In this document: one piece after another, positions 56,653 through 64,000 of the stretch | Position numbering within the stretch: the first letter of the stretch is position 1 | How the letters are laid out: every line of letters begins with the position of its first letter | NCBI RefSeq assembly: GCF_013343295.1 | Contig: NZ_CP049074.1 | Span: forward strand, 1,469,501-1,533,500 | Source: Metallosphaera tengchongensis | Lineage (GTDB): Archaea > Thermoproteota > Thermoprotei_A > Sulfolobales > Sulfolobaceae | DNA length: 64,000 bases | Direction of reading: 5' to 3' | Position numbers and translations under genes: made by a program | Notes under the pieces: model-generated | Seen by the model: the letters and a program-made list of their open reading frames with translations, nothing else | What the model was told of the DNA's origin: nothing | Database searches by the model: none

Positions 56653-59472
56653 ATGGATTCCTCCGGATTCTTTAACGAAGTAGCTGAGAGATGGCAAAGG
56701 GAGTGGGAGAAGGCCAAGCTCTTTGACGCAAATCCATCAGACAAGGAGAAGTATTTCATCACGGTCGCCTTCCCATACACCAACAGCCCACTTCACATAG
56801 GTCACGGTAGGACTTACGTCACGGCAGACATAGTGGCCAGGTACCAAAGAATGAAGGGAAGGAACGTGCTGTTCCCTTTCGCCTTTCAATTTACCGGTAC
56901 GCCAATCCTGTCCATAGCAGAGTCCATAAAGAGAGGAGATAAGGACATTATCTCAGACTTCATAAACCTCTACAACATTAGTGAGGAAAAGATTAAGGAA
57001 TTTGAGGACCCGTACAGGTTGGCTGAGTACTTTAGGGAGGACATGAAAAGAATGGCCAAGGCGTTAGGACTGAGCGTCGATTGGAGGAGGGAGTTCACAA
57101 CTGTTGACCCACGCTTTGAGCAGTTCGTGAAGTGGCAGTTTAGGAAATTGAGAGAGAAGGGATTCATTGTCACGGAGACCGACGCTGTGGGTTTTTGTCC
57201 AAACGACAACTTCCCCGTAGGGATGCATGACACTAAGGGAGACGTTGAGCCTGAAATTCAGGAGATAGACGTTGTTGAGTTTGAGGGGGAGGACCTGGTT
57301 TTTCCAACAGCGACAGCCAGACCTGAGACGGTTTTCGGAGCTACGGCAATTCTGGTAAACCCAGAGGCCAATTACGTAGTGGTCAAGGGATCTAAGTGGG
57401 TATTATCCAAGGACACCTTTGAAAAAATATCCTATCAGAGGGAACTCGTTGTGGAGAGTGAGATCAAGGGGAGCGATCTGATAGGAAAGAAGGCAAAAAA
57501 CCCGATCACAGGTAAAGAGGTTAAGGTTTACGGGAGCAAGTACGTGGACTCAGGGGTGGGTACAGGGTGCGTAATGGCGGTTCCTGCCCATGAGCCTCTT
57601 CACTATCTTGGTCTGTCAGAGTTGATGAATGAGGTGGAAGTGATACCGGTCATCACAACTGAAGGTTACGGCGATTTCCCTGGGCCTGAAGCTTTGGCTA
57701 CTGCAGGAACCAAGAACCCCGCTGAGCTCAAGGACTACATAGACACCCTGTATAGGGAGGAGTACTATAAAGGCGCTGTGAGAGAGGACGTTGTGGACCT
57801 AGTTCCAGACTTCATGAGGCCTTTCGTTAAGGAAAGGATAGCCGGTAAGAGGGTGCCCGAGGCTAGGAAAGCTACAGTGGAACTGCTCAGGAACATAGGG
57901 AAACACGATTCTATATTCGAGATCGCAAATGGACCTGTCTACTGTAGATGCGGAACAGAGATAGTGGTGAAGGTGTTAAGGAACCAATGGTACATAGCCT
58001 ATGATAACCCGCTATGGAAGTCCTGGACAATGAAAGCCCTAGAGAGAGTCAACGTAATACCGGAGGACACCAAGAGAGACTTGGCAAAGGCTGTATTTTC
58101 AATGAGGAAGAGGGCCTGCTCCAGGAGTAGAGGGTTAGGAGTTAGATTACCTTGGGATGACTCCCAGATCGTGGACAGCCTAAGTGATTCAACGATCTAC
58201 ACAGCTTTCTATACAATAGCCCATCAGCTCAACGTTGAACCAGAGAAGCTCAGTGATGCCTTCTGGGATTTTGTGCTTCTGGGAAGAGGAGACCCCTCTG
58301 AAGTCCAAAAGGCTACAGGTTTAAGCCACGAGGAGCTCACTTCACTGAGGAAGGAGTTTACCTACTGGTACCCCTTGGATTCCAGACACAGTGGGAGGGA
58401 CCTCATTCAGAACCACCTACCCTACCTCATATATAACCACTTGGCCATATTCGGGGAGGATTACCTCCCAAAACAGCTCGTGGTGAACGGTTTTGTAAGG
58501 GTAGGAGGCAAAAAGATGAGCAAGAGCTTCAGGAATATATACCCTCTGTACAAGGCTGTCCAAGAATATGGCGTTGATCCTGTGAGGCTGGCCCTGACCG
58601 TGTCATCCCAGCTGAAGGAAGATACGGACTTCGATCCAAAACAGGTTAAGAGCGTTACGGAACAGCTGAGAAGAATTCACGACCTGGCGGTGAACCTTAC
58701 CAAGCTAAAGGATAACGAGACCCTAGGGCTCCCGGAGAAGTGGTTACTTTCAATCCTTCATTATAAGGTGGAGGAAGTTAACAACCTCATGGATTCTCTA
58801 GACCTTAGGTCGGCGTTTAACGTTATCTTATACGATGTATACGAGATAATAAGAGATTACCTCAGTATGGTAAATTCGCCAAACAAGTCAGTCTTGAGGA
58901 AGTCTGTGGAAGTGTGGTCTAGACTCATAGCCCCTGGTGCTCCACACATTGCAGAGGAGATTTGGCACATCTTCAACAACAGCTACGTTTCTACGGAGAG
59001 GTACCCATCTCCGGAGGAGTTACCAGTTGACGGTGAAGCCATGCTACAATTGGAGTATATCAGGCATGTAATTGAACAGGTTAGACAAGTCTCCTCGTTG
59101 GCGAATAAGCAACCCGAGAAGGTGATTATCTACGTCTCCAACTCCGACGAGTTGGGTATATTGAGGGCAATACTTAGAGGACTCAAGGAAAGGAAGAACT
59201 TCAGAGAGTTGAGTGCAATGACCGGGCAAAGGGAAGAATACCTTAAGACTTTAGTTGAGAGAATCCAGGCCTTACCCAAGGTAATAAGGGAATTTATAAC
59301 TACATATCCTGTGGACGAGTTTAAGACAATTACAGATAACGTTAACTTCCTAATGAGAAGGTTGGACGTCGACGAGATCCAGGTCTACAGGTCCGACGAT
59401 CCGAGTGCTCCAGACATTAAGGAGAAGAAGTCCACTGCCTTGCCCATGATGCCCGGTATAGTCATAATTTAG
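56653..59472 (+). CDS. leuS: Leucyl-tRNA synthetase with altered editing site
   Basis: From ATG 56653 the protein has 939 residues with PLHIGHGRTYV (HIGH), GKKMSKSFRNI (KMSKS), the zinc-like CRCG segment and LSDSTIYTAFYTIAHQ as in archaeal LeuRS. The CP1 editing block reads GTGCVMAVPAHEPLHY: the universal Asp before Tyr is His (codon 57601-57603, residue 317), so hydrolytic proofreading may be impaired. Sulfolobales commonly carry two LeuRS genes, one divergent; this could be the divergent one. The start MDSSGFFNEVAERWQ matches the family better than GTG 56647. Transcript is monocistronic or with the next gene. Confidence 0.88.
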   Translation: MDSSGFFNEVAERWQREWEKAKLFDANPSDKEKYFITVAFPYTNSPLHIGHGRTYVTADIVARYQRMKGRNVLFPFAFQFTGTPILSIAESIKRGDKDIISDFINLYNISEEKIKEFEDPYRLAEYFREDMKRMAKALGLSVDWRREFTTVDPRFEQFVKWQFRKLREKGFIVTETDAVGFCPNDNFPVGMHDTKGDVEPEIQEIDVVEFEGEDLVFPTATARPETVFGATAILVNPEANYVVVKGSKWVLSKDTFEKISYQRELVVESEIKGSDLIGKKAKNPITGKEVKVYGSKYVDSGVGTGCVMAVPAHEPLHYLGLSELMNEVEVIPVITTEGYGDFPGPEALATAGTKNPAELKDYIDTLYREEYYKGAVREDVVDLVPDFMRPFVKERIAGKRVPEARKATVELLRNIGKHDSIFEIANGPVYCRCGTEIVVKVLRNQWYIAYDNPLWKSWTMKALERVNVIPEDTKRDLAKAVFSMRKRACSRSRGLGVRLPWDDSQIVDSLSDSTIYTAFYTIAHQLNVEPEKLSDAFWDFVLLGRGDPSEVQKATGLSHEELTSLRKEFTYWYPLDSRHSGRDLIQNHLPYLIYNHLAIFGEDYLPKQLVVNGFVRVGGKKMSKSFRNIYPLYKAVQEYGVDPVRLALTVSSQLKEDTDFDPKQVKSVTEQLRRIHDLAVNLTKLKDNETLGLPEKWLLSILHYKVEEVNNLMDSLDLRSAFNVILYDVYEIIRDYLSMVNSPNKSVLRKSVEVWSRLIAPGAPHIAEEIWHIFNNSYVSTERYPSPEELPVDGEAMLQLEYIRHVIEQVRQVSSLANKQPEKVIIYVSNSDELGILRAILRGLKERKNFRELSAMTGQREEYLKTLVERIQALPKVIREFITTYPVDEFKTITDNVNFLMRRLDVDEIQVYRSDDPSAPDIKEKKSTALPMMPGIVII

Positions 59473-59481
59473 GGTGATTTT

Positions 59482-60189
59482 TTGGAACTTTTGGAGACTC
59501 AAGAGCTCTTTGAAAGAATAAGAAGTATGATAAATTCGTCCTCCCAAACGTTGATCTTACTTACAGATAAGATCAGCGACTTCATAGCGGAAGACCTACT
59601 GCGAAAGGCAGGGAGCGGAGTTGACGTCACTTTAATTACAGGTGACCTAAACTGGGCCAGATGGCTCGAAAATAAAGCCACTGGCTATATGAAAGATGAA
59701 GAGGAGAAGATATCCCAGGAAATCCGGGCTCTATCTGAAAGGATAGAACTTTATGGTAGGATCCCTTGGATTACATTGACGGTAATTGGGGCGATCTGGA
59801 TCATCCTTTTGATAAGAGGAGTTAAGGGCGCTGAAATACTCCTGGCAATCTTGATTGGGCTCGCCGCTCTCTTTGGTATCACCTTCTTCTCGCTTAGGAA
59901 GAGAAGCAGCTGTACTCAGGAAATAACGGTTAAGTTTGAAAACAAACAGAGAATAGCTGACGAGTATAAAGGGGTAAGGGAGAGCCTGTCAAAGCATCTA
60001 CACATTGACGAAATTGAATTCGAGGTGAGCTTCACGGTCATAGTGTCGGATAATGAGGCTGTGATAACCTCAACACCGCTGAGTACAGGAAAAGAGAAGG
60101 GTTACCACGTTGTGACAGACATATCTAGGGACGACGCTATGAAAATAGTAGACCACATTCAGTCTAAGCGAGCTTCGAAACAGCCTTAA
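59482..60189 (+). CDS. Membrane protein with PLD-like N-terminal domain
   Basis: The 235-residue protein starts with TTG nine bases after the leuS stop. Residues 1-60 (SMINSSSQTLILLTDKISDF, GSGVDVTLITGD) resemble the first half of a phospholipase-D-like domain without an HKD motif. Two membrane helices follow (about 94-112 and 116-136), and the C-terminal 95 residues are a soluble alpha/beta domain facing the cytoplasm. The function is unknown. It overlaps the convergent aminopeptidase gene by 26 bases. Confidence 0.7.
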   Translation: MELLETQELFERIRSMINSSSQTLILLTDKISDFIAEDLLRKAGSGVDVTLITGDLNWARWLENKATGYMKDEEEKISQEIRALSERIELYGRIPWITLTVIGAIWIILLIRGVKGAEILLAILIGLAALFGITFFSLRKRSSCTQEITVKFENKQRIADEYKGVRESLSKHLHIDEIEFEVSFTVIVSDNEAVITSTPLSTGKEKGYHVVTDISRDDAMKIVDHIQSKRASKQP

Positions 60190-62500
60190 GTAACTCCAGG
60201 CCCTGCTGGATCCCCCTCTCAGCCCCCTTTATTTTGTTCTTCTGGAAGAACTCGCTCACTTCTACTTCCCTGCCCACCCCTAGGAGAGGAATTACGTCTG
60301 ACATTACCCTACCAAATATCCCGGTCCCACTGTAAATTTCAGCGACCTTGTTTATGTGAATCTTTATCCACTCCCACACAGCTTCTCTAACTGAGGGGAA
60401 GAAGAGAGAGTACTGTAGTGACCTTATGATATCCTGCTTCTTCATTTCCCCAGTGAAAACCATGCTTAGGACGTTGACCACAGTATGGGCTGACTTCATA
60501 GACAGTAATGCAGTGAGTATTCTGTTCTTCTCTTCGTCAAATTTGGACTCCTTGTACATCTTAAGTAAAGTGTCCAAAGCCTTAGCTCCCTGAGATACGG
60601 AGTAGGCAATTGCCACTGCTCTCTTCACGTCACCGTCAAGTTCGTTGTACTGACTAAATTTCAGCGACAGCTCCCTTGCGTAACCTTCGTCCATCTTGGC
60701 TAGGCTTGACGCTAAAGTAGAAAACGTTCTGACGCCTATAGGGTCCTCCCTTTTGGCCCACTTAGGGGTCTGAAGCCTATGAAAGTCTAGGGATATTTTT
60801 CCATACTTTTCAGGGTTTATTGAGTACAGGAATGATAGCTGATCCGATAACTCCAGGACGACAAGGTGATTGTCCGAGTTCATGAGGTGCCTCACAACCT
60901 TTTCGTAGTCGCTATAGTCTACTTTACCGGCTATCAGGAAGGCGAAGTAGTCGTTGGCAAGTCCCCATTCCTCCTCTAGATTTAGGTCACTGGATAAAAC
61001 TGGGTTTAGGTCCTTATATAGGACCCTGTAAAATCCGGCCTTGTCCAGGTTTACCTTGAGCGACTTCAGGTCCTCAGCCTCAAGCTCAATCCTCTCGCTC
61101 TCCAGGAGAAGCTCTTGCCTCTTACCGTTGATCTCGAACGTTAAGGGAATAGGATAAGTCATGTCCCTTACGTTCAAAATACCGAATCGTTCTTGCCTGA
61201 AGGAGATCCTAGAACCCCTCGCCTCCACTTCGACCATTGGATACCCCTCGTTAAGAACCCAGTACGACATTATCTTGGACACTGGTTTTCCTGACGCCTC
61301 CTCTAAGCTCAACCAAAGGTCGTTCCCCTCAGCGTTGGAGAAGCTGAACTTAGTCAAATAGTTATGGATCCCACTCCTGAAGTTCTCCTTTCCTATGTAG
61401 GACTCTATCATTCTCAGGATTGAAGCCCCCTTTCCGTAACTAATGTCATCGAAAATCTGCTCTATCTCCTCTGTTGTGTTTACCTTGACCTGAATTGGGT
61501 GGGTTGTGGGAATGGAGTCCTTCAGTAAGGCACCTCCAGTCTCGTCCATCAGGAACTCCCCCCACATATACCAGTCCGGGTAAAGGGAATCAATTATTTT
61601 GTAACTCATAAAGGTCGCGAAGCTCTCATTTAACCAAAGGTCGTTCCACCACTTCATGGTAACCAAGTCCCCAAACCACTGGTGGGCGAGTTCATGGGCT
61701 ACGACCTCTGCTACCCTCCTAATGTTTGAGAAGCCTGACTTCTCATCCGCCAGTAAAGCCGTCTCCCTAAATGTGATAGCTCCCCAGTTCTCCATAGCTC
61801 CGAAAGCGAACTCTGGGACTGCTATCAGGTGGACCTTGGGTAATATGTACTTTATTCCGAAGTAATCTTCATAGGCAGCAATGAACTTCTTGGCCATCTC
61901 CCCAGGTACCTTTCCTTTGGAGATCTTCCCGGGTACGGTGGCCACAATGATTTCTGGAGTGTTGTTGATTTTCAGCTCTTCGAAGTTTCCGATACCGAGA
62001 TAGAGAAGGTAAGTTGACATTGGTGGAGTTTCCTTGAAGATGTAGGTTACCTTATCTCCTTTCTCTTCCACCCTCTCTACGTCCATGTTGGATATTACCT
62101 GAAGTTCCCTTTCAACTGTTACAGATAACTTAAACTTAGCCTTATAGGAAGGATGGTCCACGCAAGGTATGAACTCTCTGGCGTGGCTTGATTCAAACTG
62201 CGTAGAAATGACATATGACCCGTTGTAAGGTGCTCTATAGATCCCTACTAGGGAATCCTTGACTTTCCCCCTAAAGTCCACCTCCAGGTTACCACGATAG
62301 CTTCCAGTGTTAACCTTTACCTTGTTATTAGCTACCTCATACCTTACTTTTTTCCCGTCCAATGTCACATTGTCAATTTTAAGGTCAACAGCGTCCAGCT
62401 CTAGATCCTGGTCGGTTTCAATATTTATAATTTCATGCCCCTGATATGTTAACTCCTTAAAGTTGAAGTCCAAAAATATATCATAGTAGTTTATCTTCAT
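60164..62500 (-). CDS. M1-family zinc aminopeptidase (tricorn factor-like)
   Basis: From ATG 62500 the enzyme has 778 residues. GAMENWGAITFRE is the substrate-binding exopeptidase motif; HELAHQWFGDL with a Glu in WLNESFAT gives the HExxH-x18-E zinc site. The C-terminal 300 residues are the helical domain of the family. It removes N-terminal residues from peptides, as do the tricorn-interacting factors. The ATG (MKINYYDIFLDF) is preferred to ATG 62551 because a TATA-like CTTTTTATG lies at about 26 bases and relatives start this way; the upstream 17 codons are not a typical leader. Confidence 0.9.
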   Translation of the reverse strand: MKINYYDIFLDFNFKELTYQGHEIINIETDQDLELDAVDLKIDNVTLDGKKVRYEVANNKVKVNTGSYRGNLEVDFRGKVKDSLVGIYRAPYNGSYVISTQFESSHAREFIPCVDHPSYKAKFKLSVTVERELQVISNMDVERVEEKGDKVTYIFKETPPMSTYLLYLGIGNFEELKINNTPEIIVATVPGKISKGKVPGEMAKKFIAAYEDYFGIKYILPKVHLIAVPEFAFGAMENWGAITFRETALLADEKSGFSNIRRVAEVVAHELAHQWFGDLVTMKWWNDLWLNESFATFMSYKIIDSLYPDWYMWGEFLMDETGGALLKDSIPTTHPIQVKVNTTEEIEQIFDDISYGKGASILRMIESYIGKENFRSGIHNYLTKFSFSNAEGNDLWLSLEEASGKPVSKIMSYWVLNEGYPMVEVEARGSRISFRQERFGILNVRDMTYPIPLTFEINGKRQELLLESERIELEAEDLKSLKVNLDKAGFYRVLYKDLNPVLSSDLNLEEEWGLANDYFAFLIAGKVDYSDYEKVVRHLMNSDNHLVVLELSDQLSFLYSINPEKYGKISLDFHRLQTPKWAKREDPIGVRTFSTLASSLAKMDEGYARELSLKFSQYNELDGDVKRAVAIAYSVSQGAKALDTLLKMYKESKFDEEKNRILTALLSMKSAHTVVNVLSMVFTGEMKKQDIIRSLQYSLFFPSVREAVWEWIKIHINKVAEIYSGTGIFGRVMSDVIPLLGVGREVEVSEFFQKNKIKGAERGIQQGLELLKAVSKLA

Positions 62501-62720
62501 GTTATCAGCGACATGAACCAGGCATAAAAAGATTATTGTAAATTTTGTCAAGGTTACCTAAACGATAGGATCAACGCTTCATCGAATACGCCACATAAAA
62601 CCTTAAGGGGATGTGTATCGGCTATTTGCCTTAGTTGCGGAGGAAAGTTAGCTTGGACACAGATCTAAGGGGCTTTACCAGCGCCAAACTGCATGGATAG
62701 GTCGGTAATGTAAATCAATC
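62501..62720. other. Upstream region of the aminopeptidase gene
   Basis: It holds the TATA box for the aminopeptidase near 62523-62531 and then about 160 bases without recognisable genes up to the right end of the decayed tnpB element. Confidence 0.4.
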
Positions 62721-62752
62721 TGACTTCCTCCCCGCAATGACGGGGGTTCCCC
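62721..62752 (-). repeat. tnpB right end, copy 4
   Basis: GACTTCCTCCCCGCAATGAC with GGGGGTTCCCC is the inverted right-end hairpin, almost identical to that of the intact copy. Confidence 0.75.
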
Positions 62753-63824
62753 TCATCGGCTCGGGGCTATATCTCTCATGTGGGGGTAGTCGAGAGGGAA
62801 GAGGACTCCTATACAAGTTCATGACTGAGATGACGTCGCGGTGGTCCTCATAACCACACGGACAGCGGAAGTACCTATGGGCTACTTCCTCCACCTCTTT
62901 ACCGCATTTAGGACATGAAGTAGAGGAGTAGTGTGGGTCAACGTAGACTACCTCAAGTCCGTGTTTTTTAGTTTGCCGCTCAACCCAGTACTGAAGCCTA
63001 CGGTAATGCATGAGGTAGAGTTTATCCCTGAGCTTAGATGGTAGGTCCTTCACCTAGATGAGGTTGTTTAAGTCCTCTAAGAAGGAGGATGAGGCGTTAA
63101 GCGAGTTGGTGACCTTTACGACCCACTCCCCGACCTTCCTTGCTGAGTCCTCTAATACGTCTCTAGCCTTCTTGTGGTACGACCTTATCCTGCTAAGGAT
63201 CCTCTCGTTCTCCTTCCACCTCTTCTCGTACTTCTTCTGTAATGACTCAGCTAGTGACTTGTAGTGGTGGGCGTCCTCCAAACGTGTTGGTATCCTAAAG
63301 CACTTTTCGTCGTCCTTACCTACAACTACCTCAGCCATGTTCACGTCTACGGCGAGACCTTCCTTAACTTCTGGTTCCTTCCATCCCTTGAGGAATGAGA
63401 CCTTCAGAAATACCTTTCCATCCCTCAGCAACAGCCTAGCCTCCCTCACTTCCCAGTCCTTGTACCCAGAAAAGTTCCTTGGATAACCTAGTATTAGTAA
63501 CACACCGACTCTTGCTATCCTCACGATCATCTTGTTGGAGTCGACGGAGTATGACTGTACTGGGGTTAGTCATATAAAGACGTTGCGGACACTAGGCCTA
63601 CCGCGTTTAGGGTTGTTTAACATGACTTGTACTCTGCTATGGCGTCTCTATATCAGTCTACAGCTAACTTGGAGGGTAGATTGAACTTTTGCCTTAGTGT
63701 CTCATAAGTACCCTTGTGTGTATTTTAACAGTCTGAAACAAGGCTGAGCAGGGGGCGATGGGGAAACCCTCATCGAAACCGTAGCTCCTATTTCTTTCCC
63801 ACTCTTTTTACCCCCTCTACCCAT
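62753..63824 (-). pseudogene. tnpB: tnpB pseudogene, copy 4
   Basis: This is the best preserved decayed copy. The ATG at 63824 and MGRGGKKSGKEIGATVSMRV are legible, and two long frames cover residues 123-278 and 280-370 with [27 protein letters not shown] and [22 protein letters not shown] replaces Lys after NLI at 63054 and a TGA replaces Trp in the WLTP motif near 63575. Frameshifts affect the N-terminal third and the last ten codons. The original end is MRDIAPSR. Confidence 0.85.
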
Positions 63825-64000
63825 AAATGGACGAATGAAAAAGGGGTTAAAATCTTTCACAACTCCACCCTAAAGGGCGAAGCTTCCTCTACCTTTTGTG
63901 AATTCTTAAGTTAAAATTCTCCAAAGGAAGACTCCTCTTGAAACGGTATCATCTGAGCTTCTGTACTTATGCTTATACTTTGAGTCAACTTCCCACAAGC
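63825..64000. repeat. Left end of tnpB copy 4 and flanking sequence
   Basis: CCACCCTAAAGGGCGAAGCT-TCCTC (63866-63890) is the left-end hairpin box. The remaining hundred bases to the window edge show no gene start that I can support. Confidence 0.5.

Overview
The window looks like the chromosome of a thermoacidophilic crenarchaeote of the order Sulfolobales, with a Metallosphaera-, Sulfuracidifex- or Acidianus-like gene set. The signs are a gamma-alpha fused 2-oxoacid:ferredoxin oxidoreductase, GAT-QueC for archaeosine, a type-B haem-copper oxidase beside a membrane polyferredoxin (as in iron/sulfur-oxidation clusters), an SQR-like enzyme, PaREP1 proteins, many leaderless genes with a TATA box about 25 bases before the start codon, and many solo tnpB (IS1341-type) elements. 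The genus is inference. No rRNA, tRNA or CRISPR array was recognised.

Layout. 0-19.4 kb is dense housekeeping: the two-subunit 2-oxoacid oxidoreductase, a PaREP1/HEPN-like gene coupled to a molybdenum hydroxylase, an exported His/Asp-rich protein, a nitrilase-fold hydrolase coupled to a CBS/HPF-like protein, a deacetylase, PurT, two nuclease-fold-like proteins, a dolichol-kinase-like enzyme, MoaB and an FAD/Fe-S protein. 19.4-26.1 kb is an insertion-sequence graveyard holding the only intact tnpB, a decayed copy, a decayed element with inverted repeats, a Panacea-domain gene whose end lies in IS sequence, an unknown 325-residue gene and a candidate structured RNA with its own TATA box.

26.1-51 kb is mostly intact: an Hrq1-like helicase, GAT-QueC, a TauE/DUF1634 pair, an AbrB/PhoU regulator, a glycolate/lactate-oxidase-like trio, a ParA (SegA-like) gene coupled to a partner with eight perfect 42-bp repeats, an SQR-like flavoprotein, CobY-like and DUF1614 genes, a PadR regulator, ThiN, an MFS carrier, an Rdx protein, the terminal oxidase and polyferredoxin, an enoyl-CoA hydratase and an ABC-2 exporter.

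51-55.5 kb is a second decayed zone: a duplicated PaREP1 gene, a tnpB pseudogene, a broken S9 peptidase, a broken radical-SAM/SPASM gene overlapping an intact 12-helix membrane protein, and a tnpB fragment of another lineage. An intact radical-SAM/SPASM enzyme follows, then a LeuRS that lacks the universal editing aspartate, a small membrane protein and an M1 aminopeptidase. The window ends in another tnpB pseudogene.

The best leads are the repeat-bearing partition cassette with a palindrome at its promoter, the remains of a peptide-modifying (RiPP-like) locus, the orphan structured RNA, the CBS-HPF fusion, the LeuRS variant, and the recurrent use of IS-end hairpins as the 3' ends of host genes.
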